62,310 nt of DNA from Salinactinospora qingdaonensis (GTDB lineage: Bacteria; Actinomycetota; Actinomycetes; Streptosporangiales; Streptosporangiaceae). Each line of letters starts with the position of its first letter. Within the stretch, counting starts at the first letter, position 1. The notes beneath the pieces were generated by a model, which did not search any database, had not been told where the DNA came from, and saw nothing but the letters and a program-made list of their open reading frames with translations. The stretch is taken from contig NZ_BAABDD010000027.1 of the NCBI RefSeq assembly GCF_039539445.1, forward strand, positions 1 to 62,310, read 5' to 3'. Made by a program: the position numbers and the translations under genes. This document shows, in pieces, positions 8,768-20,270 of this stretch.

Positions 8768-9220
8768 ATGCGCCTTTCTGCCCGGGTCGATTACGCTTTG
8801 CGCGCCGCGGCCGAACTCGCTGCTGCCAGTGGCGGACCGGTAACGGCCGAACAGCTCGCGCGCGCTCAAGCCATCCCCGGAAAATTTCTGGAGAATATCC
8901 TCACCCAACTGCGTCGCGCCGGCCTGATCCGCAGCCAGCGCGGTCCCGTCGGCGGCTACTGGCTGGCCCAACCGGCCGAGGACATCTCGATGGCCGACGT
9001 GATTCGGGCGGTGGACGGGCCACTGGCCAACGTCCGGGGCGAGCGTCCAGAGCACGTCGGCTACGAGGGCGCCGCCCGCAGCCTGCAACAGGTATGGATC
9101 GCGCTGCGCGCCAGCGAGCGTTCGATCCTGGAGTCGGTGACTCTGGCCGACGTCGCCAGCGGCAAGCTCCCCGAATCGGTGCGTTCCCTGGCTGAGGACC
9201 CGGGGGCGTGGGCGAGCTGA
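8768..9220 (+). CDS. Rrf2 family transcriptional regulator without cysteines
   Basis: A 150-residue winged-helix regulator. RLSARVDYALRAAAELA opens the Rrf2 fold and GPVGGYWLAQP is the wing. It has no cysteine at all, so unlike IscR or NsrR it cannot hold an iron-sulfur cluster through Cys ligands; CymR-like Rrf2 proteins behave in this way. A CATAAT box ends 6 nt before the ATG and no ribosome-binding site is visible, so the mRNA may be leaderless. Its targets are unknown. It is convergent with dps. Confidence 0.85.
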   Translation: MRLSARVDYALRAAAELAAASGGPVTAEQLARAQAIPGKFLENILTQLRRAGLIRSQRGPVGGYWLAQPAEDISMADVIRAVDGPLANVRGERPEHVGYEGAARSLQQVWIALRASERSILESVTLADVASGKLPESVRSLAEDPGAWAS

Positions 9221-9301
9221 CCCCACGCCCCGGGGCTGTGGCCATCGCCGGTAACGCCCCAAGCCGCGGCCGGGAGCCGCTGCGGGTTTGCCCACGTCAG
9301 G

Positions 9302-9332
9302 CGGGGCGGGCACCGTCGTGGTGCCCGCCCCG
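9302..9332. terminator. Bidirectional terminator between Rrf2 gene and dps
   Basis: A perfect 13-bp stem (9302-9314 with 9320-9332) with a 5-nt loop lies between two convergent genes, 80 nt after one stop and 29 nt after the other. Its position fits termination from both directions. Confidence 0.7.
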
Positions 9333-9360
9333 TGTTCCCCGCTGACCGGTGGGAGCGCGG

Positions 9361-9828
9361 CTAGCGCATGGCCTCGAACATCCAGTGCTGCTGCTCCAGA
9401 TCCTGGGCAGCCGAGATCAGCTCGTCTTGCGTGACCTGATCGGAGTGCTCGGTAGCCGCGATGCGCTCGCGGAAACGCCCCACCATCGCGCCGATAGTGT
9501 CGGTGATCAGCGCGATGACCTTGTCATCTTGTAGGTATCCCGGGTCGGGTTGGGGATTTTTGGTGTCGGCTGCCACCTTCGTGGAGCGGCCGTCGGGAGT
9601 GACGCCCACAGCCACCGCTCGCTCCGCGAGGATGTCGGTGTGGCTGCGAGCCGCAGTCACGAGTTCGTCGAGTTGTAGGTGCACAGAACGGAAGTTGCGC
9701 CCCACGACGTTCCAGTGGGCCTGCTTGGCCAGCAGCGAAAGGTCAATCAGATCGACCACCGCTCCTTGCAGGGCCTCTGCGGTAACTTTGCGGGCGTCGT
9801 CAGAGAGCGGGCTGTGAATCTTGGTCAT
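9361..9828 (-). CDS. dps: Dps family DNA-protecting ferritin-like protein
   Basis: A 155-residue mini-ferritin that oxidises and stores Fe(II) in a dodecamer and shields DNA from oxidative damage. The inter-subunit ferroxidase signature is intact: KQAHWNVVGRNF followed by VHLQLDELVTAARSHTDILAER. The ATG at 9828 follows GGAGGACG; longer frames upstream have no support. The C-terminal QQHWMFEAMR is typical of actinobacterial Dps. It stands alone, convergent with the Rrf2 gene. Confidence 0.92.
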   Translation of the reverse strand: MTKIHSPLSDDARKVTAEALQGAVVDLIDLSLLAKQAHWNVVGRNFRSVHLQLDELVTAARSHTDILAERAVAVGVTPDGRSTKVAADTKNPQPDPGYLQDDKVIALITDTIGAMVGRFRERIAATEHSDQVTQDELISAAQDLEQQHWMFEAMR

Positions 9829-9991
9829 GGCTGACGTCCTCCTGGCTTGTCCGGTTGCGGGGGACGACTGCCCCAACACCGGAGCGGAAAACGCAGGAGG
9901 AGAGATCGCGGCTGAGCAGGAAGGGGCGCCGCCGGCGCTCGACCGGCGGTGCCGACGTAGTTGTGGGGTCAGGGGAAACATGACGTCGGCC

Positions 9992-10017
9992 GCGGTGACG
10001 ACGGCCGGCGTCACCGC
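9992..10017 (-). terminator. Terminator hairpin downstream of clgR
   Basis: GCGGTGACG (9992-10000) pairs perfectly with 10009-10017 around an 8-nt loop, 21 nt downstream of the clgR stop on the minus strand. The gap 9829-10037 shows no gene. Confidence 0.5.
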
Positions 10018-10037
10018 ATACGCGCGCATGCCCGTGG

Positions 10038-10397
10038 CTATACGCCCACCATGTCGACCACATCGGGAACGCGGTCGGGCACCGCGTCGATGTCGATACG
10101 GTCGGCGCTGGGAACGGACTCGCTCGGGACCGACCCGCTGATGAGAGCGGCCTCTTGCAGTTCGGCCAGTGCCAACTGGTCAGCGACCTCCCGGAGCACC
10201 TGGGACAGTGGGACTCCCAACGCTCCGCAGATGGACGAGAGAAGTTCGGAGGATGCCTCCTTTTGTCCTCTCTCGACCTCCGACAGATAGCCCAACGAGA
10301 CCCGCGCGTCGGCCGACACCTCGCGGAGGGTGCGGCCCTGCCGCTGCCGAAGCTGCCGCAGCACCTCACCAAGCAGGTGACGAAGCAGGACCATCAT
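10038..10397 (-). CDS. clgR: ClgR-type XRE regulator (Clp protease gene regulator)
   Basis: A 119-residue helix-turn-helix activator. The core LREVSADARVSLGYLSEVERGQKEAS and LSSICGALGVPLSQVLREVADQLALAE match ClgR, which activates clp and other proteolysis genes in actinobacteria. Tandem ATGs at 10397 and 10394 follow GGGAGGGAG. It closes the conserved pgsA-cinA-clgR run. The C-terminus ends in MVGV rather than the Ala-rich tail through which streptomycete ClgR is degraded by ClpP; whether turnover differs is open. Confidence 0.88.
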   Translation of the reverse strand: MMVLLRHLLGEVLRQLRQRQGRTLREVSADARVSLGYLSEVERGQKEASSELLSSICGALGVPLSQVLREVADQLALAELQEAALISGSVPSESVPSADRIDIDAVPDRVPDVVDMVGV

Positions 10398-10554
10398 TCG
10401 CGCTCCCTCCCACCGGTAGCGACCTTCATGCAAAACACCGTACCTGTCTGAAGCGTGATCGTCGCACCTCATAGCTTCCTGTTCGCTGGAGGGATAACAC
10501 GATCTTGAACAGGCTTGTTCCCCACCTTGGCGCGATTGAACAGCATGTGGACCA

Positions 10555-11058
10555 CTATTCCGAAGTGGAGCGCGCCACCCTGGCGCTGAGCAGGCGTAGC
10601 GCCTGCTCGGTCGTGACGCGCCTGATCTGAGCGCGACTTCCCCCCAGCGGCAACTCAGTGGCCCCTGTGCCCTCAGGCGAAGCGAACCCCAAAAAGACGG
10701 TCCCCACCGGCCATCCGTCTTGGGGATCGGGGCCGGCGACGCCCGTGACCGCCAACCCGTAGGTGGCAGCCAAGAGCTCACGGGCCCCCAGCGCCAACTG
10801 TATGGCCACGTCAGGGTGGACCGCTCCGTGACGGTGAAGAAGATCATGGTGCACCCCGAGCAGACTCTCTTTGACATCGGTGGCGTAGCAGACCACGCCG
10901 CCCCGGTAGGTGACCGAAGCTCCCGGAATGTCGGTGAGCGCAGCCCCGATCAGCCCGCCCGTCAGCGACTCCGCGGTGGCGACAGTAGCCGAACGCTCCC
11001 GCAGCAGCCTGTGCAACAGCGTGGCAGCGGCGCGCGCGGCATCGGAGATTTCGGCCAT
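10555..11058 (-). CDS. cinA: CinA C-terminal domain protein (nicotinamide-nucleotide amidase family)
   Basis: A 167-residue stand-alone CinA-C (PncC-like) domain. ATAESLTGGLIGAALTDIPGAS, split here by the catalytic Ser/Thr region, and GVAGPDP are family hallmarks. The family hydrolyses NMN to nicotinate mononucleotide; the N-terminal COG1058 domain of longer CinA proteins is absent, as is normal in actinobacteria. It begins 10 nt after the pgsA stop. GGGGTGAC precedes the ATG. A 157-bp gap separates it from clgR. Confidence 0.88.
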   Translation of the reverse strand: MAEISDAARAAATLLHRLLRERSATVATAESLTGGLIGAALTDIPGASVTYRGGVVCYATDVKESLLGVHHDLLHRHGAVHPDVAIQLALGARELLAATYGLAVTGVAGPDPQDGWPVGTVFLGFASPEGTGATELPLGGSRAQIRRVTTEQALRLLSARVARSTSE

Positions 11059-11068
11059 GTCACCCCGT

Positions 11069-11680
11069 TCACGTTGACTCGGCTGTGGAGGACGACGCGG
11101 CGGGTGGGGAACGCCATAGCCGCACGGCCTGGATCACGTAGTCGGCCCCGGTGATCACGGTCACGGCCAGGGCGGCTCCCATGAGGGCATACGCTCCGAA
11201 GACCAGCGGCTCAGGCAGCGGGAACAGGTAGGCGGCGATGGCCACCACCTGCAACACCGTTTTGAGTTTGCCGCCGCGACTGGCGGGGATGACGCCGCGC
11301 CTGAGCACCGCGAAACGCAAGGCGGTGATCCCCCACTCACGGATGAGGATCACCAGCGTGACCCACCACCACAGCTCACCGAGGATCGACAGCACCACCA
11401 GCGCCCCACCGGTGAGCGCCTTGTCGGCGATGGGGTCAGCGATCTTGCCGAAGTCGGTGACGAGGTTACGCCGCCGGGCCAACTCACCGTCGACACGGTC
11501 GGTGATGGCGGCGAGGAGGAACACCACGAAGGCGACGAAGCGCCACACCGGGTGATCGAGGAACATGCAGACGATGAAGACCGGCACCATGATGAGCCGG
11601 ACCGCCGTCAAAATGTTGGCGATGTTCCACAACGGCACGTTGGCGGCGGGAACGGACGCGGGATCGGGGCCGGAGTTCAC
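11069..11680 (-). CDS. pgsA: CDP-diacylglycerol-glycerol-3-phosphate 3-phosphatidyltransferase
   Basis: A 203-residue membrane enzyme making phosphatidylglycerol phosphate. The CDP-alcohol phosphatidyltransferase signature D-x2-DG-x2-AR-x8-G-x3-D-x3-D is complete (from DRVDGELAR to ADPIAD), so the metal-binding aspartates are present. Several hydrophobic spans follow. I chose the GTG at 11680, whose GTGA overlaps the rimO stop; upstream in-frame codons would place the start inside rimO. Confidence 0.92.
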   Translation of the reverse strand: MNSGPDPASVPAANVPLWNIANILTAVRLIMVPVFIVCMFLDHPVWRFVAFVVFLLAAITDRVDGELARRRNLVTDFGKIADPIADKALTGGALVVLSILGELWWWVTLVILIREWGITALRFAVLRRGVIPASRGGKLKTVLQVVAIAAYLFPLPEPLVFGAYALMGAALAVTVITGADYVIQAVRLWRSPPAASSSTAEST

Positions 11681-13131
11681 CGCGCACCCGTTATGTCCGC
11701 ATCGGCGCTGCACTCGGCCACTAGATCCACGCCTACGGCGTCAACAACCGTGGCCCGGACGATCTCCCCCACGCGCAGCCCTTCGGCGCGCACAAGGGTG
11801 GTGCCGTCGGTCTCAGGGGCCTGGTGAGCGGCGCGCCCCTCGTAGCCGTCTTCTGGGGTCTCATCCTCGATGAGGACATCGACCGTGGAACCGACACGCT
11901 CTTGTGATCGTTGTGCCATGAGTTCCTCCGCGAGCCGGTTGAGGTGGTCGACCCGTGCGGCGATCTCGTCGGCTGCGAGCTTGCCGTCCAGGCCGGCGGC
12001 TTCGGTGCCCTCCTCGTCGGAATAGCCGAAGATGCCGATGGCATCCAATTGTGCTTGTTCGAGAAAAGCCGTGAGTTCGGCGAAGTCGTCCTCGCTCTCG
12101 CCGGGGAAGCCCACGATGAAGTTGGAACGCACACCGGCCTCCGGGACGCGCTCGCGCACGGTGTGCACCAGTTCGAGGAATCGCTCCCGGTCGCCGAAAC
12201 GGCGCATCCGACGCAGCAACGGGCCACTGGCGTGCTGGAACGACAGATCGAAGTAAGGCACGACCCCGGGCGTGGTGGTGAGGACGTCGATCAGGCTGGG
12301 ACGCATCTCGGCCGGCTGCAAATAGCTGACCCGCACGCGCTCGATGCCGGGAACCCCCGCCAGGCGCGGCAGCAGCTTCTCCAGGCAACGCAGATCGCCC
12401 AGGTCCTTGCCGTAGGAGGTGGAGTTCTCGCTGACGAGGAACAGCTCACGCACCCCCTGTTCGGCCAGCCACTGTGCTTCGCGAACCAGGTCGTCGGGGC
12501 GACGGGAGATGTGGGCGCCCCGAAATGACGGGATCGCGCAGAAGGAGCAGCGGCGATCACAGCCGGAGGCGATCTTGAGGTTGGCCACTGGCCCGCCGGT
12601 GAGGCGCCGCCGCGGAACACGCGGGCCGGAGGCCGGGGCGACCCCCTCCGGCAGCGGCTCGAACGCGGCGTGGCCGGGGACGTGGACATCGTGGGTCTCG
12701 GAGCGCTCCACCGGCGAGATGGGCAGCAGGGTACGGCGGTCGCGCGGATCGTGCGGCGCGATCGGCTTGCCGGCGAGCACATCGTCGAGGCGCTGACCGA
12801 TCTCGGCGTAGTCGTCAAAGCCGATGACCTGCGCTTCAGGCAGCGACTCGGCGAGTTCGGAGCCGTAGCGTTCGGCCATGCAGCCAGCAGCGACCACTTT
12901 GGCGCCGTCCTCGCCGGCGGCCAAGAGGGCGTCGATGGAGTCCTGCTTGGCTGCGTCAATGAACCCGCAGGTGTTGACGATGACGACATCGGCACCGGCT
13001 CCTTCGCCGGCCGTGTCGGTCTGCACGAGGTCCCACCCCTCGGCAGCTAGGCGGCCGGCGAGTTCTTCGGAATCGACCTCGTTTCGCGCACATCCCAAAG
13101 TGACGAGCGAAACAGTACGACGCGATGACAT
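11677..13131 (-). CDS. rimO: Ribosomal protein S12 methylthiotransferase RimO
   Basis: A 484-residue radical-SAM enzyme that adds a methylthio group to the conserved aspartate of ribosomal protein S12. The N-terminal MTTase domain starts with LGCARNEVDSEELAG. The radical-SAM cluster CDRRCSFCAIP is at about residues 190-200, and the C-terminal ~65 residues form the TRAM RNA-binding domain. The ATG at 13131 is preferred over one three codons upstream because MSSRRTVSLVTLGC matches usual family starts. It sits between the rodZ-like gene and pgsA as in other actinomycetes. Confidence 0.92.
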   Translation of the reverse strand: MSSRRTVSLVTLGCARNEVDSEELAGRLAAEGWDLVQTDTAGEGAGADVVIVNTCGFIDAAKQDSIDALLAAGEDGAKVVAAGCMAERYGSELAESLPEAQVIGFDDYAEIGQRLDDVLAGKPIAPHDPRDRRTLLPISPVERSETHDVHVPGHAAFEPLPEGVAPASGPRVPRRRLTGGPVANLKIASGCDRRCSFCAIPSFRGAHISRRPDDLVREAQWLAEQGVRELFLVSENSTSYGKDLGDLRCLEKLLPRLAGVPGIERVRVSYLQPAEMRPSLIDVLTTTPGVVPYFDLSFQHASGPLLRRMRRFGDRERFLELVHTVRERVPEAGVRSNFIVGFPGESEDDFAELTAFLEQAQLDAIGIFGYSDEEGTEAAGLDGKLAADEIAARVDHLNRLAEELMAQRSQERVGSTVDVLIEDETPEDGYEGRAAHQAPETDGTTLVRAEGLRVGEIVRATVVDAVGVDLVAECSADADITGAR

Positions 13132-13248
13132 GGCTTCCAAAGTGACGGGTTACTGGATGCGGCGGGACGCCGCCGCTTCCAGGGTAGGCCGTCCGAGACG
13201 CGGTTTTCGCCCCCTACCAGGATCGCGTGTGATCTGCGTCGCGTCAGT

Positions 13249-14445
13249 TCAGGGGACGGTGGCGCCAGATGTGTCGCCGTCGACCGGTGCGGAGGCCTCC
13301 CGCAACTGCTGGGGCCGCTCGCTGGCGTGAGGCGGCTGTGGACTGGCGGCCACGATCGGGGCGGTTGTCGCCGCGGGAGTGGCGCCCCTGGGCGCGGCGG
13401 CCCGCTCGGGAGCCGCCTCGGCCGCCTTGGCCAGTTCGCCCTGCGGCGCCGCGGCGTCCAACGTGAGCTGGAGGACCTCACCTTCGGCCCCGGGGCTTCC
13501 GACGTCGGTGCCGTTGACCGTCATGCGGACGCTGCCGGCGTCGGCTAGGTGCACGCGCAGTCGCTCCGCGGCGGTGTAGTCGTGTGTCATGCCTTGGTCC
13601 AGCACACCGGTGAACAGTTTGGCGTTGTCAGCGTCGTGGACGCTGATCCAGGTTCGCCGCAGTGCGCTGACGCGCAGCCGCACGTCCTCAGCGGGGGCGC
13701 TGGGGCCGGCAGTGGTCGAGGGCGTGGGCTCGGGCTGCGGGCTGGGCGCGGGCACGGCCACGTTGTCGACATTGTCGACAACGTCGCGCTCGGTGAGGCC
13801 GACGAGCGAGTTGGCCGCTTCTGCGGCAGCCACGCGCAGCAGTTCACCACCGCGTGGCCACGCCATGGCAGCGCCCAGGAGCACCACACCGGCCAGCGCC
13901 GCGACCACGAGGGGCCACCTGCGCCGCCGTTTGGCCTCGTGCTGGGGAGATTTGGTTGGCTTGGCGCGCTTGGTCCGGTTGACCGGTGGGGGCTGTTGGG
14001 TGCTCTCGGCGGTGTCAGAGCGCTGAGACTGTTCGGGAGGTTGCGGCTGCTCGGGACGGTTGGCGCGCTGGGACCGGCCGGCGCCGCGCGACTGTCCGGG
14101 CGCCGATCGCGCCGAACGGTTGGAGCGGGCCGTCGTTTGGGAGCGCGTGCGGTTGGCACGGTCGCGTTTGGAGCGCACCGGCAACTCGGACAACGGGTGC
14201 GGCGGGGCGGCTTGGGCATGCTCGGCGTCGAAGCGCTCGATGAGGGGAAGCGGGTCGATGTCGAGAGTCGCGCAGAGGCAACGGATGTGCCCGCGAGCGT
14301 AGAAGTCACCGCGGCACTGGTCGAAGTCGTCGCACTCGATGGCGCGGATGACGTGCTCGCGGATACGGGTGCGCTGGCTGAGTTCGGCGACCGTCCACCC
14401 GGCCCGTTCGCGACTGTCGGCAATCGTCTCACCGATTGTCGTCAT
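13249..14445 (-). CDS. RodZ-like membrane protein with N-terminal helix-turn-helix
   Basis: A 398-residue protein: an Xre-type helix-turn-helix of the HTH_25 kind (residues ~5-75, WTVAELSQRTRIREHVIRAIE), a long Ser/Arg/Pro/Gln-rich linker, one transmembrane helix (WPLVVAALAGVVLLGAAMAW), then a periplasm-side DUF4115-type domain and a Pro/Ala-rich tail. This is the RodZ-like layout between ftsK and rimO in actinomycetes; RodZ links cell-shape machinery to the membrane in rods, and the role in filamentous forms is less clear. The ATG at 14445 follows GGGAAGGGG. Confidence 0.8.
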   Translation of the reverse strand: MTTIGETIADSRERAGWTVAELSQRTRIREHVIRAIECDDFDQCRGDFYARGHIRCLCATLDIDPLPLIERFDAEHAQAAPPHPLSELPVRSKRDRANRTRSQTTARSNRSARSAPGQSRGAGRSQRANRPEQPQPPEQSQRSDTAESTQQPPPVNRTKRAKPTKSPQHEAKRRRRWPLVVAALAGVVLLGAAMAWPRGGELLRVAAAEAANSLVGLTERDVVDNVDNVAVPAPSPQPEPTPSTTAGPSAPAEDVRLRVSALRRTWISVHDADNAKLFTGVLDQGMTHDYTAAERLRVHLADAGSVRMTVNGTDVGSPGAEGEVLQLTLDAAAPQGELAKAAEAAPERAAAPRGATPAATTAPIVAASPQPPHASERPQQLREASAPVDGDTSGATVP

Positions 14446-14669
14446 GCCGGTCCCCTTCCCTGACGGCGTGACCATGCGTATGAGCTACACGTGGTGACTG
14501 GGTGGGCCCCGGGGCGGTGATCTCTCATCGGGCGGGTCCTCGCTCGCGCCCGGAGGCGCTCGCTCCCGGCGCCATCCACCGTCCACTGTGCACGGGTCGC
14601 GGTCGTGACCTGGGGAAGCCACGCCATTACCGTAGGTCAAAAAACAGTCATGAATTGTGCCGGCCGGGC

Positions 14670-17201
<2,532 letters not shown>

Positions 17202-17281
17202 GGGCGAAAAGCTTACTAAGGGCACCGAGGTGTGGGCTGGGCTTCGCCCGGGCGTGTCGGCGCAGCGGCCACTGAGGTGCG

Positions 17282-17319
17282 GGCGGTCGCTATGCCCGGC
17301 CGGGGGCTGTGCGACCGCC
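17282..17319 (-). terminator. Hairpin downstream of the RNase J gene
   Basis: GGCGGTCGC (17282-17290) pairs perfectly with 17311-17319; the loop holds an extra CCGGCCGG palindrome. It is 20 nt beyond the RNase J stop and 80 nt before the ftsK start, so it likely ends the dapA-rnj transcript. Confidence 0.55.
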
Positions 17320-17339
17320 GAAACGGCGTGCGGCCCGGA

Positions 17340-19025
17340 TCAGACCTCCAACACCACCGGGACGATCATCGGGCGGCGCCGGTAGGTCTCGTTGACCCAC
17401 TTGCCCACGCAGCGCCGCACGAGTTGGCGCAACTGGGTAGGGTCGTTGATGCCGTCGACGGCGGCGCGTTCCAGCGCGTCCTCGATCTTGGGGATGACTT
17501 CGTCGTAGGCGTCGATGCCGATCCCCGAGCCCCGCGTGTGCAGCTCCGGCTCGCCCATGGGTTTGCCCGTCGTGGAATCGACGGCCACGATGACGGAGAT
17601 GAACCCCTCCTCGCCGAGGATGCGGCGATCCTTGAGCGCCGACTCGGTGACATCACCGACAGAGGTGCCATCGACGTAGACATAGCCGGCCGGGACCGCG
17701 CCGACGATGCGGGCCTGTCCCTGGTAGAGGTCGACGACCACACCGTCCTCAGCGATGCACACGCGGTTCTCCGGCACCCCGGTGAGCGTGGCGAGCTGGG
17801 CGTGGGCGCGCAGATGGCGCCATTCGCCGTGCACCGGCAGCACGTTGCGCGGTCGCACCATGTTGAGCACGTAGAGCAGCTCACCCGCCGGGGCGTGGCC
17901 GGAAACGTGCACCAAGGCGTTGCCCTTGTGCACCACCTTGGCTCCCCAACGGGTCAGCCCGTTGATGACACGGTTGACGGAGTGCTCGTTTCCCGGGATC
18001 AGCGAGGAGGCCAACACCACCGTGTCGCCGGGCTCGATGCGGATCTGATGGTCGCGGTTGGCCATCCGCGACAGCGCCGACATCGGCTCGCCCTGCGAGC
18101 CGGTGGAGATGAGCACAGCGTCTTCGGGGGCGAGGTCGTCGAGTTCCTTGACGTCGACCAGCAGCCCACCGGGGACATTGAGATAGCCCAGGTCACGGGC
18201 GATATTCATATTGCGCACCATCGAGCGGCCGACGAAGGCGACCTTGCGGCCATGCTGCTGCGCGGCGTCGAGGACCTGCTGCACCCGGTGGATGTGAGAC
18301 GCGAAGCAGGCGACGATGACGCGCTGGTCAGCCTGGTCAAAGACCTTGTCGATAACGCTGGAGATGTCGCGCTCGCTGGTGACGAAGCCGGGGACCTCAG
18401 CGTTGGTGGAATCCGACAGCAGCAGGTCGACGCCCTCGTCTCCCAGCCGCGCGAACCCGCCCAAGTCGGTGAGCCTGCCGTCCAACGGCAACTGGTCCAT
18501 CTTGAAGTCGCCGGTGTGCAGCAGCGTGCCCGCAGGCGTGCGCACCCCCACGGCCAACGCATCCGGGATGGAGTGGTTGACCGGGAAAAACTCGCAGTCG
18601 AAGTCGCCGAAGCTGTGCCGCTCCCCCTCGCTGACCTGCACCAGCTCCGGTTTGATGCGGTGCTCGCCAAGCTTGGCCGCCAACAGCGCCAGTGTCAGTC
18701 GCGAGCCGACCAGCGGGATGTCGGGACGCTCGCGCAGCAGGAACGGCACCGCCCCGATGTGGTCCTCGTGGCCGTGGGTGAGCACAAGGGCTTCCACCGC
18801 GTCGAGGCGGTCGCGGATGTAGTCGAAGTCGGGCAGGATCAGGTCGACGCCGGGCTGTTCCTCTTCGGGAAACAGCACTCCGCAGTCGATCAGCAGCAGC
18901 CGACCGTTGTACTCGAACACGGTCATGTTGCGGCCGATCTCGCCGAGACCTCCCAGCGGGACCACCCGCAGCGCGCCCTCGCCCAGCGGCGGTGGCGGCC
19001 CCAACTCCGGGTGCGGGTGGCTCAT
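17340..19025 (-). CDS. rnj: Ribonuclease J
   Basis: A 561-residue metallo-beta-lactamase/beta-CASP ribonuclease with endonuclease and 5'-3' exonuclease activity, used in mRNA decay and rRNA maturation. The zinc site THGHEDHIG is at about 80-88, and the beta-CASP signatures follow: SDSTNAE, ISTGSQGEP and HVSGHA. Its ATG overlaps the dapA stop (ATGA) after GGAGGGATC, so the two genes are co-transcribed, a common actinobacterial pairing. Confidence 0.95.
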   Translation of the reverse strand: MSHPHPELGPPPPLGEGALRVVPLGGLGEIGRNMTVFEYNGRLLLIDCGVLFPEEEQPGVDLILPDFDYIRDRLDAVEALVLTHGHEDHIGAVPFLLRERPDIPLVGSRLTLALLAAKLGEHRIKPELVQVSEGERHSFGDFDCEFFPVNHSIPDALAVGVRTPAGTLLHTGDFKMDQLPLDGRLTDLGGFARLGDEGVDLLLSDSTNAEVPGFVTSERDISSVIDKVFDQADQRVIVACFASHIHRVQQVLDAAQQHGRKVAFVGRSMVRNMNIARDLGYLNVPGGLLVDVKELDDLAPEDAVLISTGSQGEPMSALSRMANRDHQIRIEPGDTVVLASSLIPGNEHSVNRVINGLTRWGAKVVHKGNALVHVSGHAPAGELLYVLNMVRPRNVLPVHGEWRHLRAHAQLATLTGVPENRVCIAEDGVVVDLYQGQARIVGAVPAGYVYVDGTSVGDVTESALKDRRILGEEGFISVIVAVDSTTGKPMGEPELHTRGSGIGIDAYDEVIPKIEDALERAAVDGINDPTQLRQLVRRCVGKWVNETYRRRPMIVPVVLEV

Positions 19026-20008
19026 GCCGATCCCTCCGTGAGCCGCTCCACCCCTACCACGCTGGCGGGAACCGCCTGGTGCGGAGCGAGCCCGATGGGG
19101 CCCTTGACTCCCGCCGCGGCCAAGTCTTCCCGCAGCAGGGCCTGAAGTTCGTTGGAGGCGTCGGCCAGCGGAGTGCGCACGGAGCCGCCGGGCAGCCCGA
19201 ACATGTTGAGCACGGCCTTGGTCGTGATGACTCCCTGGGTCCGGAAGATACCGGTGTAGACCGGAGTGAGGCGACGGTGTATGGCCAACGCCCGCGCGAC
19301 GTCGCCGGAGTGGTGGGCGTCGAGCAGGTCGTGGAGATCAGCGCCGACGATGTGGCCGACCACGCTGACGAAGCCCACCGCGCCCACAGACAGCAGCGGC
19401 AGGTTCAGCATGTCGGTGCCACAGTAGTAGGCGAGGTCGGTGCGCTCCATCACCCAGGAGCTGGCGCCCAGGTCCTCCTTGGCGTCCTTGTTCGCCACGA
19501 TGCGCGGGTGCTCGGCGAGCCGCACGAGGGTCTCGGAGGCGATAGGGGTCCCCGTGCGATGCGGGATGTCGTAGAGCAGCACCGGAAGGTCGGTGGCGTC
19601 GGCGATCGTGGTGAAGTGCCGCAGCAGCCCTTCCTGTGGCGGCTTGTTGTAGTAGGGCGTCACCGTGAGCAGGCCGTGGGCGCCGGCGCGCTCGGCCGCC
19701 TGAGCGAGCCTGACACTGTGGCGGGTGTCGTTGGTGCCGACACCGGCGATGATAGTCGCGCGGTCACCGACGGCGTCGAGTACAGCGCGCAGCAGTTGGT
19801 CTTTCTCCGCGTCGCTGGTCGTGGGCGACTCGCCGGTGGTGCCGCTGATGACAAGACCGTCGTTGCGCTGCTCGTCGACCAGATACGTGGCGAGGCGGGC
19901 CGCTCCGTCATAGTCGACGTCGCCGTTGTCGTGCATGGGTGTGACCATCGCGGTCAACATCTGCCCGAATGGCGCCTCGGGTGCCTTCGGTGGAGTGCTG
20001 CCTACCAT
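19022..20008 (-). CDS. dapA: 4-hydroxy-tetrahydrodipicolinate synthase
   Basis: A 328-residue TIM-barrel enzyme condensing pyruvate with aspartate semialdehyde, the first step committed to diaminopimelate and lysine. GTTGES, the tyrosine segment TPYYNKPPQEG and the Schiff-base lysine in VANKDAKEDL are all present. I chose the ATG at 20008; the open frame extends 30 codons further upstream but lacks homology. The upstream gap 20009-20270 has no recognisable gene or leader element. It is usually near dapB; here about 4.6 kb of other DNA separates them. Confidence 0.95.
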   Translation of the reverse strand: MVGSTPPKAPEAPFGQMLTAMVTPMHDNGDVDYDGAARLATYLVDEQRNDGLVISGTTGESPTTSDAEKDQLLRAVLDAVGDRATIIAGVGTNDTRHSVRLAQAAERAGAHGLLTVTPYYNKPPQEGLLRHFTTIADATDLPVLLYDIPHRTGTPIASETLVRLAEHPRIVANKDAKEDLGASSWVMERTDLAYYCGTDMLNLPLLSVGAVGFVSVVGHIVGADLHDLLDAHHSGDVARALAIHRRLTPVYTGIFRTQGVITTKAVLNMFGLPGGSVRTPLADASNELQALLREDLAAAGVKGPIGLAPHQAVPASVVGVERLTEGSA

Positions 20009-20270
20009 AAGGGAAACGCTACCCCTTTTCTCGCGGGTGTCATCCGGTGTGCACGCCGGAAAGAGACCTGTTACTTCAAAAAGCGATATTTCGACCACAC
20101 TGCGCTATAGCGGTACTCGTTCCACCTCACGCGCCGGTGCGGTGCGTCGACGCCGGACCTTACCGAAGCGAGCGCGACACTCGTGGGACGCGCGCGGTCG
20201 GCCACTGTCCGCCAACCACACGCGCCCCGACTCCTGACGATCCCGCAAACTCGCGGACACGGCTATCGGC

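Noticed and set aside
10481..10497. GTTCGCTGGAGGGATAA upstream of clgR as a ClgR-binding box
   Set aside because: Only one half-site (GTTCGC) fits the known palindromic consensus; the other half is absent.
13740..13800. GTTGTCGAC-type dyads inside the RodZ-like gene as an attachment or parS-like site
   Set aside because: They lie in coding sequence and arise from repeated Asp-Asn-Val codons; no parS consensus is present.
20009..20270. A lysine riboswitch or T-box before dapA
   Set aside because: The region is short of conserved elements and shows no terminator/antiterminator pair; lysine riboswitches are rare in actinobacteria.
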